The notes: generated by a model not told the origin, from the sequence alone. A stretch of DNA of 64,000 bases from Betaproteobacteria bacterium (GCA_022340285.1 JAJDOG010000079.1:40014-104013), one strand, 5' to 3'. Shown: positions 8,727 to 17,892, counted from the first letter of the stretch. Program-made: numbers and translations.

Positions 8727-9290
8727 ATGACAAGACGGGATCTCTTGAACGCACTGCTCGCGACAGGTGCCTGGGCCGTGGTGCCGCGCATCGGGCGCGC
8801 CGCGCCGCCGACCGACATGAAGGGCATCGAGGCGCTGCAGCAGGAGTGGAAGATGCTGCTCGCAGCCGATGCGAAGGTTCCCCTGCCCACCGAGCCGCTC
8901 ACGCTATCCGACGAGGCGTGGCGCAAGCGGCTGGAGGCCAAGCAGTATTACGTGTTGCGCGAGGAAGGGACCGAAGCCTCCGGCGCCAGTCCGCTCAACA
9001 ACGAGAAGCGACCTGGCGTGTTTGCGTGTGCCGGATGCGGCCTGCCGCTCTTCACATCGGCGATGAAGTACGAGAGCGGCACGGGGTGGCCGAGTTTCTT
9101 CACGACCATCCCGGGCGTCTTCGCCACCAAGACCGACTACAAGATCATCTTTCCGCGCACCGAGTATCACTGCATCCGGTGCGGCGGCCATCAGGGTCAT
9201 GTGTTCGACGACGGGCCGCCGCCGACCGGCAAGCGCTGGTGCAACAACGGTGTGGCGCTCAAGTTCATTCCGAAGACCGGTAACGCCTGA
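8727..9290 (+). CDS. msrB: Peptide-methionine (R)-S-oxide reductase with a Tat-type signal
   Basis: It repairs R-methionine sulfoxide in proteins. The MsrB domain has both zinc CxxC pairs (CAGC and CIRC) and the catalytic Cys in RWCNNGVALKF, as well as the signature YESGTGWPSFF. ATG 8727 follows TGGAG and starts MTRRDLLNALLATGAWAVVP, a twin-arginine-like signal (RRDLL) with a hydrophobic stretch, so the enzyme should be exported to the periplasm; most MsrBs are cytoplasmic. The mature part carries an extra ~60 residues before the MsrB core. Length is 187 residues. No MsrA or reductant partner is adjacent. Confidence 0.9.
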   Translation: MTRRDLLNALLATGAWAVVPRIGRAAPPTDMKGIEALQQEWKMLLAADAKVPLPTEPLTLSDEAWRKRLEAKQYYVLREEGTEASGASPLNNEKRPGVFACAGCGLPLFTSAMKYESGTGWPSFFTTIPGVFATKTDYKIIFPRTEYHCIRCGGHQGHVFDDGPPPTGKRWCNNGVALKFIPKTGNA

Positions 9291-9295
9291 CGCGC

Positions 9296-9326
9296 GCGCC
9301 AGGGCGGAGCTGATACGCCCTGGCGC
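9296..9326. terminator. Hairpin between convergent msrB and MBL-fold genes
   Basis: An 11-bp perfect stem (GCGCCAGGGCG / CGCCCTGGCGC) with a 9-nt loop lies directly after the msrB stop and before the end of the opposing gene. There is no T-run on either side, so it could be a weak bidirectional terminator or an RNA-stabilising 3' hairpin. Confidence 0.5.
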
Positions 9327-9365
9327 AGCGCCGCTTGTCTCGGACATCGGCCGGCGCCGGTGTGG

Positions 9366-10163
9366 CTACGCCGCTATGGACATCATCTTCTCGAGGGCGA
9401 CCTGATCGGGCCCCTCGAAGCGCGGCGCACGGCTTGCCGCTGCGAGACTCGCGAGCAGTGACTCGGTCATCCGGTCCGCGGGCGGCAGGTGGCCGCTGAG
9501 GATCGCGTCGGGCGCGAGCCGACGCACCACGTCGAGCGCCGCGCTCAGCTTGTGCTCGTTGATCATTTCTAGCCAGGGTGCGTCGACAGTCGCCCAGGTG
9601 ACGAGCCCGTCACGCAGTGCAGTCGCTGGAATGGCCCCCGCAGTTTCGGCCGGTTCCTGCATCAGCGCGCCAAAGGAGTCCGCGGAGAATAGTGTCCGGG
9701 TCCTCGTGTCGAACAGCCCCGTCGTTTCCGGCGCGTCGAACGTGGGCGGCTGCACGGCAAAGAGCTCGCGGTCCCCGATTTCCAGGCGTTGCCCGGGCTT
9801 GACGAGGTAGACCCGGTCTACGGGAAGTCCCAGCAGGCCGAGCTTGCCCATTCCGAGATAGGTCGTGATCACGCGCGTCCGCGGTGCCTCGGCCAGAACC
9901 GCGGCGAGGTTTCCGACGTGATCCGGGTCGGTGTGGGTCAGCCAGATCCAGCGGATGTCCCGCGGATCAATCACGGCGCGCAGGCTGCTCATGAAATCGT
10001 CGCGCAGTGCCGCGATGCCGGTGTCGATCAGCGTCGGCTGTGCACCGCGGATCAGGAATGAATTCACGGGCAGCACCCCGTAGCCGGGGACAGGAATGTA
10101 CGCGCCGAGGAGGTGGGTGTCCGGGACGACCGTTCGCGGGTGAAACATCGTCGGTAGTTGCAT
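9366..10163 (-). CDS. Metallo-beta-lactamase-fold hydrolase
   Basis: A 265-residue MBL-fold protein with the order LIDTGIAAL, the metal motif WLTHTDPDHVGNL, the later FSADSFGAL (Asp of the bridging position) and LSGHLPPADRM. The first motif reads HxDxDH instead of the usual HxHxDH, so one His ligand is replaced by Asp. The family spans flavodiiron-like proteins, lactonases and esterases; this one cannot be assigned further. It is divergent from a TetR regulator, and the palindrome between them lies downstream of its likely -35, so repression by that regulator is probable. Confidence 0.8.
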   Translation of the reverse strand: MQLPTMFHPRTVVPDTHLLGAYIPVPGYGVLPVNSFLIRGAQPTLIDTGIAALRDDFMSSLRAVIDPRDIRWIWLTHTDPDHVGNLAAVLAEAPRTRVITTYLGMGKLGLLGLPVDRVYLVKPGQRLEIGDRELFAVQPPTFDAPETTGLFDTRTRTLFSADSFGALMQEPAETAGAIPATALRDGLVTWATVDAPWLEMINEHKLSAALDVVRRLAPDAILSGHLPPADRMTESLLASLAAASRAPRFEGPDQVALEKMMSIAA

Positions 10164-10235
10164 GGCGTTCTCCTTTCAACGGGTTGATTCGGTGAGGGTC
10201 TGCCGGCCGCTGCCGGTGGACCTCCCCCCATTACG

Positions 10236-10253
10236 GTGAACATATATGTTCAC
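10236..10253. promoter_or_regulatory. Perfect 18-bp palindromic operator (TetR site)
   Basis: GTGAACATATATGTTCAC is identical to its reverse complement. It lies between the MBL-fold gene and the divergent TetR gene, 73 bp before the MBL start codon. On the minus strand TTGACA (10291-10286) is followed 18 bp later by TACGCT (10267-10262), which would put the MBL transcription start at the edge of the palindrome, so occupancy should block it. A second partial copy is at 10299-10311. Confidence 0.8.
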
Positions 10254-10298
10254 TGGAATGAAGCGTAGCAAAGGGCCCAGGCGCTTGTCAATACTTCA

Positions 10299-10311
10299 GT
10301 GAACATATATG
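10299..10311. promoter_or_regulatory. Second, partial TetR operator overlapping the tetR start
   Basis: GTGAACATATATG repeats the first 13 bases of the perfect palindrome 63 bp away, but the right arm decays to ATTAT. It runs into the ATG at 10309 of the regulator gene, which fits autorepression. If the real start is ATG 10321, it sits just upstream. Confidence 0.6.
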
Positions 10312-10968
10312 ATTATCGAAATGAAGAAGCGCCCCTACACGCTCAAGCGCCGCGCCGCGCTGCAGGAAGAGACGCGCGCCCGCATCGTCGAGGCCGCGAT
10401 GGCCTTGCACGAGGAACTCGGTCCGCGCAACACGACCATCAGCGCGATCGCCGGGCGGGCGGGCGTGCAGCGGCTGACCGTCTATCGCCACTTTCCCGAC
10501 GAGCGCAGCCTGCTCGTCGCCTGCTCGTCGCATTGGCTCGATCTACACCCCCCGCCGGATCCGGCGGACTGGCAGGGCATCACCGAACGCGGCGCACGCA
10601 CGCGCATTGCGATTGCGCGTCTCTACGGCTACTTTCGTCGCACCGAGCGGATGTGGCGCAGCTCGTACCGCGACGAGGACGAGGTGCCAGCGCTCAAGGC
10701 AATCATGCAGGCGCCGCGCGATTATCTGCGTCGCGTGCGCGACGATCTCGTCACGGCCTGGGCCCCGTCACCCGAGGCGAGCCGTGTCGTGAAGGCAGTC
10801 ATCGGTCACTGCGTCCAGTTCTCGAGTTGGGAGTCGCTGGATCGCGAGGGACTGACCGATGCGGAGATGGCCGATGCCATCACGCAGTGGCTGGGGGCAC
10901 TGTGCTCGTCCGCGCGGGGACGACACGCCACGAAGTCGCGCGCGGGGAGAAGCCGCGCGTCAGGATGA
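10309..10968 (+). CDS. TetR/AcrR-family transcriptional regulator
   Basis: A 219-residue repressor. The N-terminal helix-turn-helix is clear ([37 protein letters not shown]), followed by a helical ligand domain with no recognisable signature. ATG 10309 or ATG 10321 may be used; neither has a good ribosome-binding site, so a leaderless or near-leaderless transcript is possible. It is divergent from the MBL-fold gene with a shared palindromic operator, so it probably controls that gene and itself. The C-terminus ends in a basic tail, and the 3' end overlaps the convergent DapA-like gene by 9 bp. Confidence 0.88.
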   Translation: MIIEMKKRPYTLKRRAALQEETRARIVEAAMALHEELGPRNTTISAIAGRAGVQRLTVYRHFPDERSLLVACSSHWLDLHPPPDPADWQGITERGARTRIAIARLYGYFRRTERMWRSSYRDEDEVPALKAIMQAPRDYLRRVRDDLVTAWAPSPEASRVVKAVIGHCVQFSSWESLDREGLTDAEMADAITQWLGALCSSARGRHATKSRAGRSRASG

Positions 10969-11856
10969 TCCGAGCGCTCCGACGCCCGCGAGCGAGCGAC
11001 GTACTTCCTCCACGCCTTCTGCGGACAGGGCGGCTTGCGGCGGGAGCGGTGCGCCGACCTCGTAGCCCTGGAGCTGCAGACCGCCCTTGATACAGGCCGC
11101 AAGGTTGTGCTTCGCGAAGGCCTGGTTGAGGTCCCACAGGCGGCGCTGAAGCGCCATGGCCTCGTCCCACGCGCCTTGTCGGCATAGGTCATAGAGCGCG
11201 ATGCTCTGGCGCGGCACGAGGCACGCCGGCCCGGCCATCCAGCCGACGCCTCCGATCAGCATGACGCATGCGGGAATGTGCGCCGAAGCGGAAAAGACCT
11301 TCATCCGGTCGCCGACGCGATTGATGATCGAGAGCAGCCGCCCCGTGTTGAAAGAAGCGTCCTTGATGTAGCCGACATTGGGGATGCGGCTCAGCCGGTC
11401 AATCACGGGGAGGCTGAGATCCGAGCGTTGGAAGTTGGGATTCGTGTAGAGCACCAGGGGAAGCGCGACCGCCTCGGCGATGGTCTTGAAGTACTCGAAG
11501 ACGCCGTCGTCGGGGACCGGGAAATAGGCCTCGAGAATGGCGAGGATGCCGTCGCAGCCGAGCGCCTGCATCTCGCGAGCCTGCGATGCAGCGTCCGCAT
11601 TCGTCGTGGCAGCGACGCCCGCGACGACCGGCACGCGGCCATTCGCCGCTTCGACCACGACCTCGACGATGCGGCGCTTCTGCGGCCACGAGAGATAGGC
11701 GAACTCGCCGGTCGATCCGAGCGGCGTCAGGCCATGTACGCCCGACTCGATGAGATCGTCGCACAGGCGCGCCAGGACCTCGCCCATGACCGCGCCGGAA
11801 GCATCGATCGGTGAGACGAGATAGGGAAAAACGCCGTGGAATTGACGCTTGCTCAT
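10960..11856 (-). CDS. DapA/NanA-family aldolase (dihydrodipicolinate synthase-like)
   Basis: A 298-residue Schiff-base aldolase of the DHDPS/N-acetylneuraminate lyase superfamily. Visible are the substrate-binding GSTGE (about residue 48), the catalytic Tyr in LYTNPNF (Y137) and the Schiff-base Lys in VGYIKDASF (K165). ATG 11856 was chosen because the domain starts immediately ([16 protein letters not shown]); an upstream in-frame start at 11934 adds only basic, unstructured residues. Substrates in this family vary (pyruvate plus an aldehyde, or the reverse). As it is not in a lysine operon, it is probably catabolic, not dapA itself. Confidence 0.85.
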   Translation of the reverse strand: MSKRQFHGVFPYLVSPIDASGAVMGEVLARLCDDLIESGVHGLTPLGSTGEFAYLSWPQKRRIVEVVVEAANGRVPVVAGVAATTNADAASQAREMQALGCDGILAILEAYFPVPDDGVFEYFKTIAEAVALPLVLYTNPNFQRSDLSLPVIDRLSRIPNVGYIKDASFNTGRLLSIINRVGDRMKVFSASAHIPACVMLIGGVGWMAGPACLVPRQSIALYDLCRQGAWDEAMALQRRLWDLNQAFAKHNLAACIKGGLQLQGYEVGAPLPPQAALSAEGVEEVRRSLAGVGALGSS

Positions 11857-11957
11857 CCGGGAGTCCCGTCGCGCATTTCGGGACCTCCATCCTACCGCGT
11901 CGCCCGCAACGCGCCGCGTGCTAGATTCTTCCACCGTTCCCGGCCGGATAGCGATCG

Positions 11958-12536
11958 ATGTCGACCCTTCGCGTGCTCGTGCTCTACGCCCATCCCAACC
12001 ATGACATGTCGCGCACCAACCGCGTGCTGCGTGCGGCCATCGAAGGGCTCGCGGGCGTGACGGTGCACGACCTGTACGATTGCTATCCCCATCTGTTCGT
12101 CGATGTACGCCGCGAGCAGCGGCTCCTGCTCGAGCACGACGTGCTCGTGTTCCAGCACCCCATGCAGTGGTACAGCGCGCCGGCGATCGTGAAGGAATGG
12201 GAAGACAGCGTGCTCGAGAACGGCTGGGCCTACGGCGAGGGCGGCGACAAGCTGCGCGGCAAGCACTTCATGCAGGCGGTCAGCACGGGCGGTCACTCGG
12301 AGTCGTACCGGCATGGCGGCAAGGCGCACTTCACCATTCCCGAGCTGCTCCGCCCGTTCGAGCAGATGGCCCACTACTGCGGAATGGTGTACCTGCCACC
12401 GTTCGTCACCCACGACGCGAGGGATACCGCCGACAGCGAAATCGCCACCCAGGCCGTACGCTATCGTGCGCTGTTGGAAGCGATTCATCGTGGCGACGTC
12501 CCGGCGCCGTTCCACACGATTCCCGCGGAGGACTGA
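11958..12536 (+). CDS. kefF: NAD(P)H oxidoreductase / KefC ancillary protein
   Basis: A 192-residue flavodoxin-fold protein of the NQO1/KefF family ([19 protein letters not shown] at the N-terminus; [17 protein letters not shown] as the flavin/quinone site; [11 protein letters not shown]). KefF binds the KefC channel and is needed for full glutathione-regulated K+ efflux, and it also reduces quinones. The kefC gene begins 2 bp after this stop, matching the E. coli kefF-kefC operon. It is divergent from the DapA-like gene with a 101-bp gap. Confidence 0.9.
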   Translation: MSTLRVLVLYAHPNHDMSRTNRVLRAAIEGLAGVTVHDLYDCYPHLFVDVRREQRLLLEHDVLVFQHPMQWYSAPAIVKEWEDSVLENGWAYGEGGDKLRGKHFMQAVSTGGHSESYRHGGKAHFTIPELLRPFEQMAHYCGMVYLPPFVTHDARDTADSEIATQAVRYRALLEAIHRGDVPAPFHTIPAED

Positions 12537-12538
12537 TC

Positions 12539-14332
12539 GTGGCGCAGGATTTTCTCTCCCAGCTGCTCGTCTACCTCGCAGCGGCGGTGATCGTGGTGCC
12601 GGTGGTGAAGCGCCTCGGGCTCGGCTCGGTGCTCGGATTTCTCGTCGCGGGCATCTTCATCGGGCCCTGGGGCTTCCAGCTCATCTCGGGCGTGGACACG
12701 ATCCTGCAATTCGCGGAGATCGGCGTGGCGCTCCTGCTCTTCCTCGTCGGCCTGGAGCTCGAGCCGCGCCGGCTCTGGAGCATGCGCCGGTCTGTTTTCG
12801 GCCTGGGCGGCGCACAGATCGCCATCACCGTCGCCGCCGTTGCGGCGATCGCGTATGCGCTTGGCCAGCCCCTGACGGTCGGGATCGTCGCCGGCATGGG
12901 ATTCGCCATGTCCTCGACGGCGATCGTGCTCGCGACGCTCGCCGAGAAGAACCTGCTGCCGACCCCCTCGGGACAGGCTTCGTTCGCTGTGCTCCTCGCG
13001 CAGGACCTCGCGGTGATTCCCCTTCTGCTGCTCCTCGCGCTCCTTGCACCCGGGGAGAAGGGCGCCGAGTTCGATTCGCTCGTCGCGGCGAAGGCAATCG
13101 GCATGGTGGTCGCGGTCATCCTCGTCGGGCGCCATCTGCTGCGGCCCGTCCTGCGCTACATCGCCAACACGCACCTGCGCGAGATCTTCATCGCATTCTC
13201 GCTGCTGCTGGTGCTCGGCACCGCGTCGCTCGTGCACTGGGTGGGGCTGTCGCTGGCGCTCGGCACTTTTCTGGCTGGGGTCCTGCTCGCCGATTCGGAG
13301 TACCGGCACGAGCTCGAGCTCGACATCGAGCCGTTCAAGGGCCTCCTGCTGGGTCTCTTCTTCATCGCCGTGGGCATGTCCGTCGACGTCGGCCTCTTCG
13401 CACGCGCCACGCACGTCGTGGCGGGTCTCGCGCTCGGCGTGGTCATGCTCAAGATCGCCCTGCTCTTCCCGCTCGCGCGGCTCTTCGGGATTTCTGGGCG
13501 CGATGCAGTGATCTTTGCGCTGATGCTTTCGCAGGCGGGCGAGTTCGCCTTCGTGCTCTTCGGTGCCGCGGGCGCGCAACGCATCCTGCCGCGCGAGACA
13601 GTTGCTCTCCTTACCGCCGCCGTCACGGCCTCAATGCTCACGACGCCCTTCCTGCTATTCGCCTACGAACGGTTCATCGCGCCGCGTCTTGCGCGCGGCC
13701 CTGAGCGCGCCGCCGACCTGATCGAGGAGCACCACCCGGTGATCGTGGCCGGCTTCGGGCGATTCGGCCAGATCGTCGTGCGGCTGCTGCTGGGTCGCGG
13801 CATCGGCGCCACGGTCATCGACCACGACCCGAACCAGATCGATCTGGTCCGCCGCTTCGGCTGGAAGGCATACTACGGCGACGTCACCCGGCTCGATCTT
13901 CTCGAACGGGCAGGCGCCGCCGAGGCGAAGCTCTTGATCGTTGCCGTGGATAATCCGGACACGGCGCGGGCCGCCGTCCGGCTCGCCCGCAGCCGCTATC
14001 CGAATCTCGCAGTGCTCGTCCGGGCGCACGATCGCACCGACGCCTACGAGTATGTCGAGCTCGGCGTGCCCGCGATCCGCGAGACGTTCGGATCTGCGGT
14101 CGAGGCAGGCGAGCGCGCGCTGGAGATGCTCGGCGTCGGGGCACATTCCGCGTGGCGATTCGCCCAGTGGTTCCGGCGGCACGACGAGGAAGAGATCGCG
14201 CTGCTCGCCGCGCACCGGCACGACCAGAAGCAATTGATCGAGCGTACCCAGAAGGCGCGCGACGACCTCGAGCAACTTCTGCGCGACGAGGAAGGGCGAA
14301 TCCGCCGTGGCGGCGAAGGGGGATGGGACTGA
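12539..14332 (+). CDS. kefC: Glutathione-regulated potassium-efflux antiporter KefC/KefB type
   Basis: A 597-residue CPA2 antiporter. GTG 12539 follows CGGAGGA at a proper distance. About 12 membrane segments (from FLSQLLVYLAAAVIVVPVV to FLLFAYERFI) are followed by a cytoplasmic RCK/TrkA-N domain starting near residue 400 (VIVAGFGRFGQIVVRLLLG, with an Asp near the end of strand 2, TVIDHDPN). It exports K+ with H+ entry and acidifies the cytoplasm to protect against electrophiles once glutathione adducts form. The neighbouring GST and KefF fit an electrophile-defence role. The C-terminus is a charged helix. Confidence 0.93.
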   Translation: MAQDFLSQLLVYLAAAVIVVPVVKRLGLGSVLGFLVAGIFIGPWGFQLISGVDTILQFAEIGVALLLFLVGLELEPRRLWSMRRSVFGLGGAQIAITVAAVAAIAYALGQPLTVGIVAGMGFAMSSTAIVLATLAEKNLLPTPSGQASFAVLLAQDLAVIPLLLLLALLAPGEKGAEFDSLVAAKAIGMVVAVILVGRHLLRPVLRYIANTHLREIFIAFSLLLVLGTASLVHWVGLSLALGTFLAGVLLADSEYRHELELDIEPFKGLLLGLFFIAVGMSVDVGLFARATHVVAGLALGVVMLKIALLFPLARLFGISGRDAVIFALMLSQAGEFAFVLFGAAGAQRILPRETVALLTAAVTASMLTTPFLLFAYERFIAPRLARGPERAADLIEEHHPVIVAGFGRFGQIVVRLLLGRGIGATVIDHDPNQIDLVRRFGWKAYYGDVTRLDLLERAGAAEAKLLIVAVDNPDTARAAVRLARSRYPNLAVLVRAHDRTDAYEYVELGVPAIRETFGSAVEAGERALEMLGVGAHSAWRFAQWFRRHDEEEIALLAAHRHDQKQLIERTQKARDDLEQLLRDEEGRIRRGGEGGWD

Positions 14333-14346
14333 GCGATCGACCAGGC

Positions 14347-15048
14347 TTACAGCTCGAAGCCCGCGTCGATTCTCACTTTGCGCAATGCGTCGGTCGACAC
14401 CAGTTCGACGAAGCGCTGCGCGGCGTCGGGGGCGGCAGCGCGGACACACAGGCCGACCGAGTAGATCGTCGCGAGCTCGAACTCGGGCGGCAGCGGCCCC
14501 ACGAGCATCACCCCAGGCGTGCTCTTGATCTCGGTGATCTGCGTGCAGCCGATCGGGTTTCTCTCGGGCGCTTGCGCCAGCGCGCGCATCGCGGTCGCGC
14601 CGTTGGGAAAGTTACGGAGCCGGTCCGCCAGCGCGTCCGCGATATCCAGCCGCGCGAGCACGCCGGCGAAGTGGATGCCAGCCGTTGCGCGCTGCGGATC
14701 CGGGAAATAGATGCCTTCCGATGCGAGCAGGCTGGCGCGGAGCGCCTCGGCCCCGGAAATGGCGGGCATCGGGTCGCTGGACCGCACCGCGATGCCGGTT
14801 CGCACGACACCGAGATCCGCGCGGGAACCGGCAACGACGTGACCGCTGGCCACGAGCTCATCGACAAGCTTGCGGGTGAGAATGACGAGGTCGGCCGCCT
14901 CTCCCGCGAGCAGCTTGTCCTTCATCGCTCCCACCGCGCTGAAGGTGCCGTCGATCTCGTAGCCGGTCTCGGCGCGAAAGCCCTCTGAAAGTGCGCGAAC
15001 GACCCCTTGCGCCGCGCCGCCGCTGAGTAGCTTTACCCGCACGGACAC
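14347..15048 (-). CDS. ModA-like substrate-binding-domain protein without a signal peptide
   Basis: A 233-residue periplasmic-binding-protein fold of the molybdate-binding (ModA) type II group (VKLLSGGAAQGVVRALSEGF, EIDGTFSAVGAMKDKLLAGE, ADLVILTRK). The GTG start (15048) directly follows the stop of the molybdenum hydroxylase large subunit, and no signal peptide is present, so it is probably cytoplasmic. Genes of this kind are commonly found behind molybdenum hydroxylases; a role in delivering or sensing molybdenum or substrate is possible but not shown. Confidence 0.8.
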   Translation of the reverse strand: MSVRVKLLSGGAAQGVVRALSEGFRAETGYEIDGTFSAVGAMKDKLLAGEAADLVILTRKLVDELVASGHVVAGSRADLGVVRTGIAVRSSDPMPAISGAEALRASLLASEGIYFPDPQRATAGIHFAGVLARLDIADALADRLRNFPNGATAMRALAQAPERNPIGCTQITEIKSTPGVMLVGPLPPEFELATIYSVGLCVRAAAPDAAQRFVELVSTDALRKVRIDAGFEL

Positions 15049-17178
15049 TCAGCCGATTGCCGTCACGATGCGCTCGGGCGTGATCGGCAAGTCGCGAATG
15101 CGCACGCCGAGCGCATCGAACACGGCATTGCCGATTGCGCCGGCCGTCGGGCCGGCTGCGCCTTCACCGGAACCCACCGAGCGCTCGTTGGGCCGGTTCA
15201 CGATCTCGACGATGACCTCCGGGACTTCGGAGAAGCGCAGGATCGGGTAGTCCTCCCAGGTGTTGCTGACGACCCGGCGCCGGTCGAAGCGAACCGCCTC
15301 CTTGAGCGTCTGGCTGACCGCCTGAATCGCGCCGCCTTCGAGCTGGTTGGCGACGCCGTCCGGATTGACGACGAGACCGACGTCGACGGCGATCACGAGC
15401 CGCCGCACACGGATTTCCTGTTCGGCCTCGACTTCCGCGACGACTGCGCAATACGCACCCAGGTTCTTGTACTTCGCAAACGCGATGCCGTGACCGCGCC
15501 CTTCCGTCTTCTTCCATGCGCGCCAGTTCGCACGCCGCGCCGCCGCCTCGATGACGGAACGTCCCCTCGGATCGGTCAGGTGGCGCAGTCGATACTCGAC
15601 GGGATCGGCACCGGCGGCCTGGGCAAGCTCGTCCATGAAGGACTCGATGGCGAAGACGTTGGCGAGCGCGCCGAGCGAGCGCAACGCCGAGGCGCGCAGC
15701 GGCATGTCGAGCACGCGATGGCAGACGACGCGGCGGCCCGGAAAATCGTAGAGCGGCACGGCGTTGCGCTCGGAGCCGCCCGCAGGCATTGGCGGGTTGA
15801 TCGCCAGAGGCATCTCGAACGGTTTCTCGAGATGTCCGGCGGCGAGCAGGGCCGGCTTGTCGGCGCGACCGGGTCGCGTACTGTGGCCGTTGGAGTAGTT
15901 CTCCAGCGTCCATTGGACGACATTGCCGTTTGCGTCGATGCCCGCGGAGACATCGATCGCCATCGTTGGGCCATAAGGCGCCCAGCCGAGCTCGTCCTCA
16001 CGCGCCCAGAGCACGCGTACGGGTCGCTCGTCCGCCGCCCGCGCGAGCAGCGCCGCATCGAGCGCGACATCGTCCGCCGGATTGTGGCCATAGCAGCCGG
16101 CGCCCTCGACGTGCCGGACTTCGACGGCTTCGGGCGCAAGGCCGAGCGCGAGGGCAAGATCCGCGCGCAGGTTGTAGACGCCCTGGCTGTGTGTCCACAC
16201 CGTGACCGACTTGTATCCTTTCCATTGCGCAAGCGAGCACGAGGGTCCGATGGATGCGTGCGCGCTGAACGGCCGGCTGTACGTTGCCGAGAACGTGCGC
16301 GCCGGTTTTGCGTCGGAAGCGCGGTCGTCGATCACTTTCGACTCGTGCGGCGACGCGCGCAGCCAGGCAGGCAAATTGCCCATGTCGGGAAGCGTGTCGC
16401 GCTCGTCCCACTTGGCGCTCGCGGCAAGCGCCTCCGCCGCCTTGACGGCGACCTCCTCGCGGTCCGCCAGGACCCCGAGAAAGCTGCCGTCGCGGACCAC
16501 GGCGACAACACCGGGCATGGCGTCCACAGCGGCATCGTCCACCGAGACGAGTCGCGCCGCACGCGATGCAGGGCGTACGACCTGCCCATACAGCATCCCG
16601 GGCAGGACGAGATCCTGGATGAAGCGCGGCAGGCCGAAGACCTTGTCCGGAAGATCGACGCGCGGCATCGACTGGCCGACGATCTTGTAGGCGCTCGGCG
16701 GCTTCGGCGCGACCGAGCCGGTCGCTTCGCGATCGAGCAGCGCATCATCGGCGAGCGCCCAATAGCTCGTCCGCCGTCCGTTCGGCGCGGTGATCGTGCC
16801 GTCTTCCACCTTCAGCGAATCCACGTTCACGCCCAGTTCGGCTGCCGCTTCCGCAAGATAGATCGCGCGGGTCTCCGCGCACGCGTACCGCAGGGCCGTT
16901 CCGGAGTCCTGGATCGAAAGGCTGCCCGAGGTCACGCCCTCGTTCGGGCTGGTGGGCGTTGCGGCCGGCACGAGAAGAATGCGTCCCAGATTGACGTCGA
17001 GCTCCTCCGCCGCGATCTGCGCGAGCGCGGTGAGGATGCCCTGCCCGATTTCGACCTTGCCCGAGGTGACGGTGACCGTCCCCTCCGGAGCGATGCGCAG
17101 CCATTGCGACAGCCGTCGATTGCCCTGCAGATTGCCGGGCAGCTTGGCTTCGCTTGCGGACTTCGCAGTGGTGCTCAT
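15049..17178 (-). CDS. Molybdenum hydroxylase, Mo-cofactor large subunit (aldehyde/xanthine oxidase family)
   Basis: A 709-residue single-chain large subunit of the IorB/NicB type, binding molybdopterin cytosine dinucleotide. Motifs include VTSGKVEIGQGILTALAQIA near the N-terminus, the substrate/cofactor segments SRPFSAHASIGPSC and GAGCYGHN, and the catalytic Glu in GSGEGAAGPTAGAIG near the C-terminus. The ATG (17178) overlaps the stop of the iron-sulfur subunit (ATGA). IorB-type proteins often carry a Tat signal; this one has none. No FAD subunit is present, so electrons probably leave via another carrier, as in isoquinoline and nicotinate dehydrogenases. The N-heterocycle or aldehyde substrate is unknown. 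Confidence 0.9.
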   Translation of the reverse strand: MSTTAKSASEAKLPGNLQGNRRLSQWLRIAPEGTVTVTSGKVEIGQGILTALAQIAAEELDVNLGRILLVPAATPTSPNEGVTSGSLSIQDSGTALRYACAETRAIYLAEAAAELGVNVDSLKVEDGTITAPNGRRTSYWALADDALLDREATGSVAPKPPSAYKIVGQSMPRVDLPDKVFGLPRFIQDLVLPGMLYGQVVRPASRAARLVSVDDAAVDAMPGVVAVVRDGSFLGVLADREEVAVKAAEALAASAKWDERDTLPDMGNLPAWLRASPHESKVIDDRASDAKPARTFSATYSRPFSAHASIGPSCSLAQWKGYKSVTVWTHSQGVYNLRADLALALGLAPEAVEVRHVEGAGCYGHNPADDVALDAALLARAADERPVRVLWAREDELGWAPYGPTMAIDVSAGIDANGNVVQWTLENYSNGHSTRPGRADKPALLAAGHLEKPFEMPLAINPPMPAGGSERNAVPLYDFPGRRVVCHRVLDMPLRASALRSLGALANVFAIESFMDELAQAAGADPVEYRLRHLTDPRGRSVIEAAARRANWRAWKKTEGRGHGIAFAKYKNLGAYCAVVAEVEAEQEIRVRRLVIAVDVGLVVNPDGVANQLEGGAIQAVSQTLKEAVRFDRRRVVSNTWEDYPILRFSEVPEVIVEIVNRPNERSVGSGEGAAGPTAGAIGNAVFDALGVRIRDLPITPERIVTAIG

Positions 17179-17642
17179 GCCGCCTCCTTCGCCGCGCGAA
17201 GCACGGCGCGCACAATGCGGTTGTGCGTGCCGCAGCGGCACAGATGACGGTCGAGCGCCTCACGCACCTCGGCCTCCGTCGGATCCGGCGTGCGCGCGAG
17301 GAGCGCCTCCGCGCTGATCATGATTCCGGACAGGCAATAGGCGCACTGTCCCGCCTGCTCGGCGACGAATGCACGCTGCAGGCGGTGCGCGCGCTGCGGC
17401 GTGCCGAGGCCCTCGATCGTGACGACTTTCTTGCCGGCAGCGGCCCACAGCGGTGTGTCGCAGGACGGCACGGACTGGCCGTCGAGCAGGACATGGCATG
17501 CCCCGCACTGGTTTACGCCGCATCCGAGACGCGTGCCCCTGAGCCCCAGGTCATTGCGAAGGACGTAGACGAGCGGCGTGTTCTGCGCCGCACGGACGGC
17601 GCGCTCCGCGCCGTTGACGGTGAACCGGATCTCCTCGCTCAT
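17175..17642 (-). CDS. Molybdenum hydroxylase, [2Fe-2S] small subunit
   Basis: A 155-residue small subunit of the IorA/NicA type that relays electrons from the molybdenum centre. Both clusters are complete: plant-ferredoxin type C41/C46/C49/C61 (GCGVNQCGACHVLLDGQ) and the helical cluster C100/C103/C135/C137 (GQCAYCLSGIM and HLCRCGTHNRI). ATG 17642 opens the ferredoxin domain directly (MSEEIRFTVNGAERAV). It is first in a leftward operon of iron-sulfur subunit, Mo subunit and ModA-like protein, and is divergent from the Nudix-MBL gene across a 250-bp gap. Confidence 0.93.
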   Translation of the reverse strand: MSEEIRFTVNGAERAVRAAQNTPLVYVLRNDLGLRGTRLGCGVNQCGACHVLLDGQSVPSCDTPLWAAAGKKVVTIEGLGTPQRAHRLQRAFVAEQAGQCAYCLSGIMISAEALLARTPDPTEAEVREALDRHLCRCGTHNRIVRAVLRAAKEAA

Positions 17643-17892
17643 GGGCACCCAACCCGGCAAGGATCGGAAAGGAAACGATTGACAGCGTGCGGCACGGCCT
17701 CCTCCTGTCGACTGGCGCCGTTGGATCCCACGGGGAACGGCAGGTTTGATCTCCGTCGGAATAATGCCATAGGGCGTGAGCTGAAGCGTGGCAGACGCGG
17801 AAAGTCCGTCGCGCACACCGCGCGTTCTGCACGGGCGCGCGGCGTCGTGCATCATGTGAGCCGATGCGCTTACGCGACCGGGATCGAAATCG

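Noticed and set aside
15490..17247. A 585-codon plus-strand open frame opposite the molybdenum hydroxylase
   Set aside because: Shadow of a conserved enzyme; Arg/His-rich and without domains.
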